DNA of 64,000 bases. Origin: Paraburkholderia lycopersici (GTDB lineage Bacteria; Pseudomonadota; Gammaproteobacteria; Burkholderiales; Burkholderiaceae). The stretch covers positions 124,001 through 188,000 of the forward strand of contig NZ_FMYQ01000004.1 of the NCBI RefSeq assembly GCF_900096975.1. Direction: 5' to 3'. Shown here piece by piece: positions 34,821 to 44,648 of the stretch. The notes under the pieces are model-generated. The model did not search any database. It worked only from the letters and a program-made list of their open reading frames with translations, and had not been told where the DNA came from. Each line of letters opens with the position of its first letter. Position 1 is the first letter of the stretch. A program made the translations under genes and the position numbers.

Positions 34821-35546
34821 ATGAATCGACAACGGCGAAACCCGGGCGCGTATGCGGCGCTGGCCGCCCTCACGCTCGTCTGCAGCGCCTGTAGCAGCAC
34901 TTTCACACCCTGGACGGAGTCCACGAACGCGCCGCCCATGTCCACGAGCGGCGTGCCGGCGGGCTACTACCGCGTCAATCCTGGCGACACGCTTTCGCGC
35001 GTCGCCGCGGCATACGGCCAGCGTGCGCAGGACATCGCGAGCTGGAACCAGCTACCCTCCGCGAACGCGCAGATCCTGCCGGGCCAGGTGCTGCGCGTCG
35101 CACCGCCGCCAAACTACGCAGCGGTCGTACCCCAGGCGCCAATGCCGGGCGGCGCGCCCGCTGCGGCGGGCGTGGCGATGCCCGCGCCGGTCGCGCCTTC
35201 CATCGCGCTCGCGTGGCCCGCGCGCGGGCCGATCCTCCAGCGCTTCGTGCCGGGCAAGTCCACCGGCATCGTCATCGGCGGCACGGCCGGAGAGCCGGTC
35301 AAGGCCGCCGCCGCCGGCCGCGTGGTCTATGCGGGCACGGGCATCGAAGCCTATGGGCCGCTCGTCATCATCAAGCACAACGACCAGGTCGTGACGGCCT
35401 ACGGGCACAACGCCAAACTGCTCGTCAAGGAAGACGACGCCGTTTCGCAAGGCCAGCCGATCGCGGAAATGGGCACGGCCGGCGTTCAGTTTGAAGTCCG
35501 CAGCGACGGCAAGCCCGTCGACCCACTGCCGCTGCTCGCGCGTTAG
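34821..35546 (+). CDS. NlpD-like lipoprotein, LysM plus degenerate LytM (M23) domain
   Basis: 241 residues. Signal peptide with Cys near 21-24 (LVCSACSS, an imperfect lipobox), LysM at about 50-93 (YYRVNPGDTLSRVAAAYGQRAQDIASWNQL) and an M23 domain from about 135 (GEPVKAAAAGRVVYAGTGIEAYGPLVIIKHN). The metal ligands of active LytM (H-x3-D and H-x-H) are missing: PGKSTGIV and GVQFEVR occur in their place. It therefore probably activates a cell-wall amidase, as NlpD does for AmiC, rather than cutting peptidoglycan. Confidence 0.85.
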   Translation: MNRQRRNPGAYAALAALTLVCSACSSTFTPWTESTNAPPMSTSGVPAGYYRVNPGDTLSRVAAAYGQRAQDIASWNQLPSANAQILPGQVLRVAPPPNYAAVVPQAPMPGGAPAAAGVAMPAPVAPSIALAWPARGPILQRFVPGKSTGIVIGGTAGEPVKAAAAGRVVYAGTGIEAYGPLVIIKHNDQVVTAYGHNAKLLVKEDDAVSQGQPIAEMGTAGVQFEVRSDGKPVDPLPLLAR

Positions 35547-35736
35547 CCGCAATGGCGGCGTGCTTCCCGGTGGCCGCGCCGTGGCGGCGCGGACCGCCTT
35601 CAGCCGGGCATCCCACCCGGCATTGCGCTGCCTGGCAGTTTGAAAATACACTCAATGATTCTCGCGCCGCGCGGGGCGCGCCAGTCGAGGCGCGTCTCCG
35701 TTCGTCCCGCGCGCCAACCAAGAGGATCTCATCGCA

Positions 35737-36741
35737 ATGATCGACCTGCGCAGCGACACCGTCACCCGTCCGAGCGAAGCCATGCTCGCCGCCATGACCC
35801 GCGCCGAAACCGGCGACGACGTGTGGGGCGACGACCCGACCGTGCTGCGCCTGCAGGCGCGCGTAGCGGAGGAAGCGGGCAAGGAGGCAGGTCTTTTCTT
35901 CCCGAGCGGCACGCAGAGCAATCTCGCCGCGCTGATGGCGCACTGTGCGCGCGGCGACGAATACATCGTCGGCCAGGCGGCGCATACCTATAAGTACGAG
36001 GGCGGCGGCGCGGCGGTGCTCGGCAGCATCCAGCCGCAGCCGCTCGACAATGCCGAAGACGGCACAATCGCGCTCGAACGCATCGCCGCGGCGATCAAGC
36101 CGCTCGACGACCACTTCGCGCGCACGCGCCTGCTCGCGCTCGAAAACACGATCGGCGGCAAGGTGCTGCCTGCGGACTACGTCGCGAAGGCCACGCGGCT
36201 CGCGCACGAGCGGGGGCTCTCCACGCACCTCGACGGCGCTCGCGTGTTCAACGCGGCCGTTGCCTCGAATCAGCCCTTGAAGGCGCTGGCGGCGGGCTTC
36301 GATTCGGTGTCGATCTGCTTTTCGAAGGGGCTTGGCGCGCCGGTGGGCTCGGTGCTCGTGGGCAGCCGCGCGCTTGTCGAGGTCGCGCACCGCTGGCGCA
36401 AGGTGCTGGGTGGCGGCATGCGCCAGTCGGGCGTGCTCGCGGCCGCTTGCCTTTACGCGCTCGACCACAACGTCGCGCGTCTCGCCGACGATCATGCGAA
36501 CGCTGCGCGCCTCGCCGCCGGCCTCGCGCAGATCGATCAGGTGAAGGTGATGTCGCAGGCCACGAACATGGTGTTCGTGCAATTCCCGCACGAGCATTGC
36601 GCGCCGCTGGAGGCGTATCTGAAGGAGCGCGGCATCCTCACACAGATGCTCTACGCTTCGCGCTTCGTCACGCATCTCGACGTAACGGCTGCCGATATCG
36701 ATACGTTCGTGGCGGCAGTGAAGGGCTACTTCGCGCGCTGA
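35737..36741 (+). CDS. ltaE: Low-specificity L-threonine aldolase
   Basis: 334 residues (E. coli LtaE 333). Starts MIDLRSDTVTRPSEAM; DDVWGDDPTV, HTYKYEGGGAA and THLDGARVFNA are family motifs; the PLP Schiff-base Lys is K197 in ICFSKGLGAPVGS, the same number as in E. coli. Cleaves L-threonine/L-allo-threonine to glycine and acetaldehyde. Confidence 0.95.
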   Translation: MIDLRSDTVTRPSEAMLAAMTRAETGDDVWGDDPTVLRLQARVAEEAGKEAGLFFPSGTQSNLAALMAHCARGDEYIVGQAAHTYKYEGGGAAVLGSIQPQPLDNAEDGTIALERIAAAIKPLDDHFARTRLLALENTIGGKVLPADYVAKATRLAHERGLSTHLDGARVFNAAVASNQPLKALAAGFDSVSICFSKGLGAPVGSVLVGSRALVEVAHRWRKVLGGGMRQSGVLAAACLYALDHNVARLADDHANAARLAAGLAQIDQVKVMSQATNMVFVQFPHEHCAPLEAYLKERGILTQMLYASRFVTHLDVTAADIDTFVAAVKGYFAR

Positions 36742-36840
36742 GCGCTGGCGAGGAAGGCGCGCTTTGCGGCGCGCCCCCGGTTCGAGGCTGGCTGGCGGCG
36801 TATTGCTCCCGGGCTTCGCCGCTGCGCCTCGCCGCCCGCT

Positions 36841-38193
36841 TTAGCCGCGCCGCACCGCCCGGTGCGACGGCGCGAAAAGCCGCAGACCGCTCGCAATGGC
36901 GGCCGCCCCCGCAAAGGCGCAGCCGAGACCCAACGCGAGCGTCGGGCCGTGCCGGCCCGCAATCCCGAAGCACAGCGCCACGAGCGCCGCGCCCGTGGTC
37001 TGCCCGAGCAGACGCGAGACGGCGATGGTGCCGCTCGCGCCGCCACTGCGTTCGGGCGGCGCGCTTGCCATGATCGCGCGCAGATTCGGCGACTGGAAAA
37101 AACCGAAGCCCGCACCGCAGATCGCCATGCGCACGACAATGTCCGCGACCGCCGGGTGTGCGGGCAGCAGCGCGAGCGATGCCATGCCCGCCGACAGAAT
37201 GGCGAGGCCGATCGCGCCGAGCAGGCCAGGCGGATAGCGGTCGGAGAGCCGGCCCGCGATGGGCGCGGCCGCGGCCACGACCACGGGCCAGGGTGTCATC
37301 AGGAAGCCGGTCTCGACCTGGCTGCGCATCAGCACGGTTTCGAAATAGAACGGCAGCGACACGAACGCGAGGCCTTGCGCCGCGAACGAGCACACGGCCG
37401 TGACCGACGAAAGCGCGAAAACGGGCCTGCGGAACAGGTCCACGGGCAGCATGGGCGCGGGATGCCCGGCTTCGCGCCGGATCAGCAGCGCGCCGAACAC
37501 GAGCGCCACCGCGGCCGCAACGCCCACTTCCGCGCCGGGCGCGCGCTGCGCGGCTTCGCCTAGCGCGAAGATCAGCGCCCCGAACGTGACTACGTTGAGC
37601 AGCGCGGCGACGGGGTCGAAGGCGTGCTTGCCGCGCGCCGTCTGCGGCAGCGCGGGCAGCGCGAACACGAGCGCCACCACGCCGAGCGGCACGTTGATCG
37701 CGAAAAGCCACGGCCAGGTGCCCGCGGAGAGGATCAGCGAGGCAATCGTCGGACCGACGGCGAACGACACGCCGACGATCAGCGCGTTCATGCCGAGCCC
37801 GCGCCCGAGCCGGTGCGGCGGATAAAGAAAGCGGATCAGCGCCGTGTTGACGCTCATGATCGCGCTCGCACCGAGGCCTTGCAGCACGCGCGCGAGCGCA
37901 AGCGCGGCGAGCGTGGGCGCGAGCGAACATGCGAGCGACGCGACCGTGAAGATCGCGAGCCCGCTGATATAGATGCGACGGTGCCCGATGATGTCGCCGA
38001 GCGCGGCGAGCGGCAAGAGCGTCGCGACCATCGCGAGCTGGTAGGCGTTGATGATCCAGACCGAGGCGGCGGGCGCCGCGTGCAGGTCGGTGGCAATGGC
38101 GGGCAGCGCGGTATTGGCGATCGCGGTGTCGAGCGTCGCGAGCGCGACCGCGAGCATCACTGCGCCCATGGCGCGGCGGTTCTTCGCGGACAT
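36841..38193 (-). CDS. MFS efflux transporter (DHA2-like drug:H+ antiporter)
   Basis: 450 residues from the ATG at 38193, 14 hydrophobic segments expected. The DHA2 signature LDTAIANTALPAIATDL (helix 1) and ALGDIIGHRRIYISG (motif A) are clear, with ARVLQGLGASAIMSVNTALI following. Probably exports drugs or metabolites with H+ exchange. The start is uncertain: no Shine-Dalgarno precedes 38193, and a TTG about 30 codons upstream is possible. Confidence 0.87.
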   Translation of the reverse strand: MSAKNRRAMGAVMLAVALATLDTAIANTALPAIATDLHAAPAASVWIINAYQLAMVATLLPLAALGDIIGHRRIYISGLAIFTVASLACSLAPTLAALALARVLQGLGASAIMSVNTALIRFLYPPHRLGRGLGMNALIVGVSFAVGPTIASLILSAGTWPWLFAINVPLGVVALVFALPALPQTARGKHAFDPVAALLNVVTFGALIFALGEAAQRAPGAEVGVAAAVALVFGALLIRREAGHPAPMLPVDLFRRPVFALSSVTAVCSFAAQGLAFVSLPFYFETVLMRSQVETGFLMTPWPVVVAAAAPIAGRLSDRYPPGLLGAIGLAILSAGMASLALLPAHPAVADIVVRMAICGAGFGFFQSPNLRAIMASAPPERSGGASGTIAVSRLLGQTTGAALVALCFGIAGRHGPTLALGLGCAFAGAAAIASGLRLFAPSHRAVRRG

Positions 38194-38735
38194 GGGCGCG
38201 TCGGCGTGCGGTGTCTCGCGGGACTCGCGCGGCGCGGAACAGGTTTCGGACAAGACGATCTCGGGCGGTTTGACGATGAAGGCCGCAACGCAGACCGTGC
38301 GGACGAATTTTGCGATTGTTACAGAGCCCGTCCGGTTTTGCAGGAGGTGCTTCAGAGCGTGGGTTGTCTGTAAGGCTGGTCGCGAGCCCTCACGGTGATC
38401 CAGGCGGCCGTATCGCAACTAACCGCCAACCCTGATACCTGTGCGCCTGCCGCCGCGCTACGCGCGCGGAACCGCCGGCGCGGCAAGGACCGTGGGCTGG
38501 CGGCAGGTTCGGCGTGCCCGGCGGCCGTGTTGAGCATCCCGCTGGCGTGTCGCCGCACGGCATTTAAAAATGCACTACTCTGCAAACTGATCTGCGCGCC
38601 CGCGAGTGAGGCCGGACTTTTGCGTCGCCACGCCGACACACAAGTCTTCCTCGTTTCGTCATGGGCGGCGCAGCCCCAGAACAACCGCTCGCCTTGCACC
38701 GTTAGAGGGCGCGCAGCTTCTTCCGGGAGTCGTAA
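38194..38735. other. Divergent intergenic region MFS / glgP
   Basis: 542 bp. It includes a possible N-terminal extension of the MFS gene (to about 38260) and the glgP leader. No convincing operator, terminator or RNA element seen. Confidence 0.4.
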
Positions 38736-41189
38736 ATGACAGCAGTAGGTCTCGAGTTCGATCAATTGCAGAGCAGCGTCGAAGCGCTGCGCCGCTCCCT
38801 CTCCAACCGCCTGATGTACGGCGTCGGCAAGGACGCCGTGACGGCGCGTCCGCAAGACTGGCTGCATGCGGCGGCGCTCGCCGTGCGCGACCGGCTCGTC
38901 GAGCGCTGGATGATCACCACGCGCCGCCAGTACGATCAGGACGTCAAACGCGTCTATTACCTGTCGATGGAATTTCTCATCGGCCGCACGTTCTCGAACG
39001 CGCTGATCGCGCTGGGCATCCACGAGCAGATGAAGGAGGCGCTCGCGAGCGTCGGCGTCGACATGGACACCGTGGTCGACTACGAACCCGACGCCGCGCT
39101 CGGCAACGGCGGCCTCGGGCGTCTCGCGGCGTGCTTTCTCGACTCGATGGCGACGCTCGGCATTCCCGGCTTCGGCTACGGCATCCGCTACGACTACGGC
39201 ATGTTCCGCCAGCAGATCGTGAACGGCGAGCAGGTCGAAGCCCCCGATTACTGGCTGCGCTACGGCAATCCATGGGAGTTTCCGCGGCCCGAGGTCCAGT
39301 ATCCGGTGCATTTCGGCGGGCGGACCATGCAGCGCGACGGGCACGTCGAATGGGTCGATACGCAGCACGTGAACGCCATGGCCTACGACACCGTGATTCC
39401 CGGCTACGCCACCAGCGCGACCAACACGCTGCGGCTGTGGTCCGCGCGCGCGGACGAGGAGCTCGACCTCTCGGCCTTCAATCAGGGCGATTATCAGCGC
39501 GCGGTGGAAGCGCGCAACATTTCCGAGAACGTCTCGCGCCTGCTCTATCCCGACGATTCGACGATGGCCGGGCGCGAGCTGCGTCTGCGCCAGGAATACT
39601 TCTTCGTCTCAGCGACGATGCAGGACCTGATTCGCCGCTACCTGCGCACGCACAGCACCTTCGGGCGATTCCCGGACAAGGTCGCCGTGCATTTGAACGA
39701 CACGCACCCCGTGCTGGCGATTCCGGAATTGATCCGTCTGCTCGTGGACGTGCATCATCTGCCGTGGGACGAGGCGATGGGCTACGTGCGCCGCGTGTTC
39801 TCGTACACGAATCACACGCTGATGCCCGAAGCGCTGGAAACCTGGGATGTCGAACTATTGGCGCGCCTGTTGCCGCGCCACCTCGAAATCATCTTCGATA
39901 TCAACTCGGCATTTCTGCGCGAAGCGAGCGACCGCGGCGCGCACGACCTCGACCTGATCCGCCGCATCTCGCTCGTCGACGAATACGGCCAGCGCCGCGT
40001 GCGCATGGCCTATCTCGCGATCGTGGCGAGCCACAAGGTGAACGGCGTTTCGAAGTTGCACTCGCAACTGATGACGCGCGACATCTTCGCCGACTTCGCG
40101 CGCCTTTTTCCCGACCGCTTCACGAACGTCACCAACGGCATCACGCCGCGCCGCTGGCTCGCCCAGGCGAGCCCGCCGCTCGCCCGTCTCGTGGACGACG
40201 CGATCGGACCGCGCTGGCGCAGCGATCTCTTCGAGCTCGATGCGCTGCGCAAGCTGCGCGGCGACGCCGCGTTCGAGGCCGGGTTCCGCGCGGCCAAGCG
40301 CAGCAACAAGGTGCGGCTCGCGCAGCGCGTGCGGGAGCGCACGGGCATCGTGTTCAATCCCGACGCGCTCTTCGACATGCAGGTCAAGCGCATTCACGAG
40401 TACAAGCGCCAGTTGCTCAACGTGCTGCACGTGATTACGCGCTACAACCGCATTCTCGAAGCACCCGAGCGCGACTGGGTGCCGCGCGTCGTGCTGTTCG
40501 CGGGCAAGGCTGCTTCGGCCTACCGCATGGCGAAGATGATTATTCACCTCATCAACGACGTGGCCGCGAAGATCAACAACGATCCCGTAGTGGGCGACCG
40601 CCTCAAGGTGGTGTTCGTGCCGAACTACGGCGTGAGCGTGGCCGAGATGCTCATTCCCGCGGCGGACCTTTCGGAGCAGATCTCGACTGCGGGCACGGAA
40701 GCGTCGGGTACCGGAAACATGAAACTCGCGCTCAACGGAGCGCTCACGATGGGCACGCTCGACGGCGCGAACATCGAAATTGGCGAGGCCGTGGGGCAGG
40801 ACAACATCTTCATCTTCGGCCATATGTCCGATCAGGTGGACGCGCTGCGCTGCGCGGGCTACCGACCGCGTCAGGTCTACGAGGAAAATGCCGGGCTGCG
40901 GCGCGCGCTCGACCAGATCCGCACAGGCTTCTTTTCGCCGGGCGATTCGGCGCGTTACACCGACATCTTCCACACGCTCGTGGATTGGGGCGACCATTAC
41001 CTCGTGCTGGCCGACTATTCGGCTTTCATCGAGGCTCAGGACGCCGCCGACCAGCGCTTCGTCGACGCGCCCGCATGGACTGCGAGCGCGATCGAGAACG
41101 TGGCAGGGATGGGGAAATTCTCTTCGGACCGTGCGATCGCGGAGTATGCCCGCGACATCTGGCACGTGAAGTCGATCGAGATGGAGTGA
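38736..41189 (+). CDS. glgP: Glycogen/starch/alpha-glucan phosphorylase
   Basis: 817 residues, normal for bacterial GlgP/MalP. N-terminal LMYGVGKDAVTARPQDW, the substrate-site YLSMEFLIGRTFSNAL and DYEPDAALGNGGLGRLAACFLDSMAT, DTHPVLAIPEL, NVTNGITPRRWL and the PLP Lys663 in EASGTGNMKLALNGALTMGTLDGANIEI. Releases glucose 1-phosphate from alpha-1,4-glucans. A lone phosphorylase here; no other gly/mal genes adjoin. ATG at 38736 after GGGAGTC. Confidence 0.97.
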   Translation: MTAVGLEFDQLQSSVEALRRSLSNRLMYGVGKDAVTARPQDWLHAAALAVRDRLVERWMITTRRQYDQDVKRVYYLSMEFLIGRTFSNALIALGIHEQMKEALASVGVDMDTVVDYEPDAALGNGGLGRLAACFLDSMATLGIPGFGYGIRYDYGMFRQQIVNGEQVEAPDYWLRYGNPWEFPRPEVQYPVHFGGRTMQRDGHVEWVDTQHVNAMAYDTVIPGYATSATNTLRLWSARADEELDLSAFNQGDYQRAVEARNISENVSRLLYPDDSTMAGRELRLRQEYFFVSATMQDLIRRYLRTHSTFGRFPDKVAVHLNDTHPVLAIPELIRLLVDVHHLPWDEAMGYVRRVFSYTNHTLMPEALETWDVELLARLLPRHLEIIFDINSAFLREASDRGAHDLDLIRRISLVDEYGQRRVRMAYLAIVASHKVNGVSKLHSQLMTRDIFADFARLFPDRFTNVTNGITPRRWLAQASPPLARLVDDAIGPRWRSDLFELDALRKLRGDAAFEAGFRAAKRSNKVRLAQRVRERTGIVFNPDALFDMQVKRIHEYKRQLLNVLHVITRYNRILEAPERDWVPRVVLFAGKAASAYRMAKMIIHLINDVAAKINNDPVVGDRLKVVFVPNYGVSVAEMLIPAADLSEQISTAGTEASGTGNMKLALNGALTMGTLDGANIEIGEAVGQDNIFIFGHMSDQVDALRCAGYRPRQVYEENAGLRRALDQIRTGFFSPGDSARYTDIFHTLVDWGDHYLVLADYSAFIEAQDAADQRFVDAPAWTASAIENVAGMGKFSSDRAIAEYARDIWHVKSIEME

Positions 41190-41217
41190 GCGGCAGGCCG
41201 CGGCGCCAAGGGCAAAT

Positions 41218-41643
41218 TCAGGGCGCGGCGGGCCGGGTCGTGCCGCCGTCGGCCTGTGCGGCTTGTGCAGCCTGTGTGGCCTTTGCGGCCCGCACTGCCT
41301 GCTCCACGCGTTCCAGGAACGCATGGTCGCCGCTGGCGATCGCCTCGCGCGGTTCGCCGCCCGTCACGACATACAGCCGGTGCACGGCCTCTTGCCAGAT
41401 CCATGCGAGCCACCCGACCACGACCAGCATCACGCCGCACACGAGACCGGCCGCCGAGCCGAACGCGCCGCCCACCGCGGCGATAGCGACGCCGGCCAGG
41501 CTGATCGTGATGGGCACGGCGCGACTGCGCCGCCCGGTGACGATACGCACGTCGTCGATGTCGCGCAGGGGGTAAACCTGGCCGGCTGCGGAAAGCGCGT
41601 TGCGCGTGACCGAAACGGCGGCTTCGTTGAAGGGGAGTTCCAT
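41218..41643 (-). CDS. DUF6232 family membrane protein
   Basis: 141 residues. N-terminal PH-like segment (RNALSAAGQVYPLRDIDDVRIVTG) followed by two hydrophobic helices (about 45-66 and 67-85, ISLAGVAIAAVGG and GLVCGVMLVVVGWLAWI) and a cytoplasmic tail with YVVTGGEPREAI. This is the arrangement of DUF6232 proteins; function unknown. The Ala-rich C-terminus (KATQAAQAAQAD) is low complexity. Confidence 0.75.
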   Translation of the reverse strand: MELPFNEAAVSVTRNALSAAGQVYPLRDIDDVRIVTGRRSRAVPITISLAGVAIAAVGGAFGSAAGLVCGVMLVVVGWLAWIWQEAVHRLYVVTGGEPREAIASGDHAFLERVEQAVRAAKATQAAQAAQADGGTTRPAAP

Positions 41644-41754
41644 CGGCTGGTAAACGGCGAGGGGAGAGAGCGCAGCGTACCAGAAGCAGGGCCTGAATGG
41701 GCAAGGCTGGCCACGATGTCGCGGCCGCGCGGCATGCGCGTCGCCAGCCTGCGC

Positions 41755-41787
41755 AAAAAAAAGCGGGGCATCCCAAGGGATGCCCCG
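41755..41787 (-). terminator. Intrinsic terminator of the second porin gene
   Basis: On the minus strand CGGGGCATCC, loop CTTG, GGATGCCCCG (41764-41787) is followed by a run of eight T (41755-41762), 94 bp beyond the porin stop. Confidence 0.87.
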
Positions 41788-41880
41788 TCCGGTAAGGCGC
41801 GGTGTGCAGCGGAAACTGCGGCGCGCCGTGCGAAGCCGACGGCGCGAACCGCCGGCTGCCGCTGTTGCTAACTTGCCTGT

Positions 41881-43038
41881 TTAGAACTTGTGGCGGATCG
41901 CGACGCGCACCGCGACCTGGTCCTGCGAACCCGTGCCCGAGGTCGGGAAGATGTTCGACGTCGAATCGCCGATCTGCGCTTGCACGTTGGTCGTGCCGAA
42001 GCGGCCCGAAGCGTCCTGATACACGCCGAGCAGATAGACGTCGGTGCGCTTGCTGAGCGCGTAGTCGACCGCTGCGTTGATCTGGTTCCAGTGCGCCGAC
42101 GCGCTGCCCGAAGCACGCGAGTACGTGTAGCCGAGCGCGCCCGACAGAGCCGGCGTGAAGGCGTACTTGCCGCCTGCTTCATACGCGTTGTACAGCGTCG
42201 ACGAACCGGCGACCGGCGAGATCAGCGTGTTGGTCCACAGGGCCCACAGCGTTGCCGGGCCAACGATGTAGCGGCCGCCAACGCCGAACGAGCGGAGGTC
42301 GCGAATCGTGAGCGCGGTTGCCGGCAGGTTCGCGATCGAGGTCGACATCGACGGCGTGGCTGCGCCCGGGTACGTGATGTTCGTGTACGCGGCGCCGAGG
42401 CTGAACGGGCCGTAGCCGTAGTTCGCGCCGAAGCTGTAAGCACGCGACGATGCCGTCGAGGTGCCCGTCGGGGAGCCCGCGAACGAGGTCGTGTTCGAGA
42501 AGCCGTACAACGCGCCGAACGTGAAGCCGGCGAAGTTTATGCTTTGGAACTTGACCGAGTTGTTGATGCGGCTCGAGGTCAGCTGGTCGACGTCGTTGAA
42601 GTGGTAAGCGTAGTTGCCCGCCACGGTGTTGCCGCCGGTCGAGTAGTTCGAGCCGAGAACGTCGGTGTTGAACGAGTATTGACGGCCGAACGTCAGCGAA
42701 CCGATGTTCGATTGCGTCAAACCGACGAAGGCTTGACGGCCGAACATCGCGCCGCCCTGGCCTGCCGTGCCATTGCCGCTGTTGAAGCCGTTTTCGAGCA
42801 CGAAGATCGCCTTCAGGCCGCCGCCCAGGTCTTCCGTGCCGCGCAGGCCCCAGCGGCTGCCCTGTGCCACGCCGTCGCCGTATTGCCACAGGCTGCTGCT
42901 GCCGCCAGTGGAGTTCTTTACGTGGCTGTTATAGCTGATACCGGCGTCAATCAAACCGTACAGCGTGACGCTGCTTTGTGCATGGGCAATGCCCGCAATC
43001 GACGCAAGAATAGCGGTGGTCAGAATTTTCTTTTTCAA
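41881..43038 (-). CDS. Gram-negative porin (trimeric type)
   Basis: 385 residues. Signal peptide MKKKILTTAILASIAGIAHA, then QSSVTLYGLIDAGISYNS; SRWGLRGTEDLGGGLKAIFVLENGFN is the porin signature and the chain ends in Phe (RHKF). General diffusion channel of the outer membrane. Paralogue of the porin at 11945. An ANR/FNR-type box lies 326 bp upstream and its promoter must lie in the AT-rich 43039-43480 region. Confidence 0.96.
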   Translation of the reverse strand: MKKKILTTAILASIAGIAHAQSSVTLYGLIDAGISYNSHVKNSTGGSSSLWQYGDGVAQGSRWGLRGTEDLGGGLKAIFVLENGFNSGNGTAGQGGAMFGRQAFVGLTQSNIGSLTFGRQYSFNTDVLGSNYSTGGNTVAGNYAYHFNDVDQLTSSRINNSVKFQSINFAGFTFGALYGFSNTTSFAGSPTGTSTASSRAYSFGANYGYGPFSLGAAYTNITYPGAATPSMSTSIANLPATALTIRDLRSFGVGGRYIVGPATLWALWTNTLISPVAGSSTLYNAYEAGGKYAFTPALSGALGYTYSRASGSASAHWNQINAAVDYALSKRTDVYLLGVYQDASGRFGTTNVQAQIGDSTSNIFPTSGTGSQDQVAVRVAIRHKF

Positions 43039-43489
43039 CTGTTTCTCCGGGTGAAGGAAAGATGACTACTCCAGCCTCTAACGGGCCGGTCAATGCGACG
43101 GGCTGCAATTTAAGGGTCGATAACGAAACGAATGTGACAGTAAGGCTACGTCAGCGAAATGTCGCCATTCTGTTGTGCGGATGCTACACACCGGTTGCGA
43201 GTCTGCGGAGCGCCCCGCGAAGGCGGCCAGGACTGGGTTTGCGGCCGATTTACGAGGATGTTTCAGCACGCCGATTGCGACAATCGGCCTTATAAGATTT
43301 TGTTCTATGCTTCCTCGTATTTGACCGGTTTATCGATTTTTTGAATTTTGCTTCAAGCTGGAATTGATTGATATCAATCGCGCATTAACGGTCCATCAAT
43401 GCGCGATTTACATGGCTCATTGCCACCAATTCATAAAGAAGAAAATTAGTTACCCGAAGTAACTTGAATGGCCGGTAATTGCCATTAAA
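43039..43489 (-). other. Long AT-rich upstream region of the porin gene
   Basis: About 450 bp without a gene and much richer in A+T than its surroundings from 43290 onward. It holds the TTGATTGATATCAA box at 43364 and must hold the porin promoter. No second strong element was assigned. Confidence 0.55.
43364..43377. promoter_or_regulatory. ANR/FNR-type box TTGATTGATATCAA
   Basis: Perfect match to the FNR/ANR consensus TTGAT-N4-ATCAA, 326 bp upstream of the porin ATG. It suggests oxygen-dependent control of porin expression; the distance is larger than usual for an FNR activator, so a long leader or a different target is possible. Confidence 0.5.
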
Positions 43490-43520
43490 AACGGGCTCGC
43501 GCCAGTGGCGCGAGCCCGTT
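43486..43520 (-). terminator. Intrinsic terminator of the deacylase gene
   Basis: 14-bp perfect stem AACGGGCTCGCGCC (43490-43503) with GGCGCGAGCCCGTT (43507-43520) and loop ACT on the transcript; the minus strand continues into TTTTT. 12 bp after the gene's stop. Confidence 0.9.
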
Positions 43521-43532
43521 CGTGCAATGGCG

Positions 43533-44648
43533 TTACAGCGAAAGGAGTGAGCCGCTGCGAATGGGCTTGTCGCCTGCGATGCGCGCGACTTCCATGCCGG
43601 CCGTGGCGAAGCGCGTACTATGGCGCGCGTACATCACGCCGCTCACGCCGGCGTGCAGCGTGGTCACGGTGTCGGCAAGCGGATCGACGATATCGGCGAC
43701 CGCCGCGCCGTGTTCCACCCATGTGCCGCACTCCACGCGAAACACGAGCACGCCGCTCGCGGGAGCGATGATCGGTTCCGTGCCCGCGAGCGGCGTGGCG
43801 GGGTAAGCAAGCGGCGGCAGCGGCGCGGCCGTGCCTTCGATCACGCCACGTCCGATCAGGTACTCGACGATAGCCTGGGCGTCGTGCCCGGCGTATTCGT
43901 GCGAGACGTCGCGCTGGCTGCGCAACTCGACCGTCACCGAAATCGAGCCGTGCGGAATGGGGTAGCGCTTGCCGAACTGCTCGCGCAGCTCCGACCAGCA
44001 GAAGCTGTGAATCTCGTCGAACGGGTTGCCGATCGAGTTGAGCGCAAGCAGCGACGCCTTGGCGTCGAGGTAGCGCGCGAGCGGTTCGACGTCGGGCCAC
44101 AGCTCCGGATTCGTGTAGATGTGCATGGCGGCTTCCCAGTCGCAATGCAGGTCGAGCACGATGTCGGCGTCGTATGAAAGGCGCTGCAGCGCGAGCCGCA
44201 TCGATGCAAGCTCGGTTTTCGGCTGCTGGGCGGCCAGCGCGTCGCGAATGGCCGCGCGGATGGCCGCGCGGTTCGCGGCTTCGTCGCGCCCGAGATGCGG
44301 CTCGATGTTGGGCAGCACGAGCGCGGTGAGCTCGTGGAAATTGCGGTTGAAGTTCTGCGCCGTGTTCGATTCGAAGCGGCCGATCAGGTGTCCGAGCCAA
44401 TGCTGGTTCAGCCCCACCGGGTTGGGCACCGGCACGATCACGATTTCGCCGCGCAGGCGCCCCGCGGCTTCCAGCTCCGCCAGCTTGCGCCGCAGTGTCC
44501 ATGAGACGAGCATGCCCGGCAGCTCGTCGGCGTGCAGCGACGACTGGATGTAGACCTTGGGACCGCCGGACGGACCGTAGTGGAAGCTCGTGATCTGCCG
44601 CTCGGTGCCGAGCGCCGGCGCTATCAACGGATGGTTGCGGGTTTGCAT
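43533..44648 (-). CDS. Succinylglutamate desuccinylase/aspartoacylase family (M14-like)
   Basis: 371 residues. Zinc ligands His39 and Glu42 in SSLHADELPG and a further His in VLDLHCDW; NPVGLNQHW and the C-terminal lipoyl-like domain (ASGVLVFRVECGTWVEHGAAVADIVDPLAD) are typical of AstE/Aspa-like deacylases. No ast operon adjoins, so the substrate (an N-acyl amino acid or ectoine/hydantoin derivative) is unknown. Start at 44648. Confidence 0.87.
   Translation of the reverse strand: MQTRNHPLIAPALGTERQITSFHYGPSGGPKVYIQSSLHADELPGMLVSWTLRRKLAELEAAGRLRGEIVIVPVPNPVGLNQHWLGHLIGRFESNTAQNFNRNFHELTALVLPNIEPHLGRDEAANRAAIRAAIRDALAAQQPKTELASMRLALQRLSYDADIVLDLHCDWEAAMHIYTNPELWPDVEPLARYLDAKASLLALNSIGNPFDEIHSFCWSELREQFGKRYPIPHGSISVTVELRSQRDVSHEYAGHDAQAIVEYLIGRGVIEGTAAPLPPLAYPATPLAGTEPIIAPASGVLVFRVECGTWVEHGAAVADIVDPLADTVTTLHAGVSGVMYARHSTRFATAGMEVARIAGDKPIRSGSLLSL

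Noticed and set aside
38606..41575. 989-residue plus-strand frame over glgP
   Set aside because: Out of frame with the clear GlgP protein, Arg/Ala-rich, no family motifs; a high-GC shadow.
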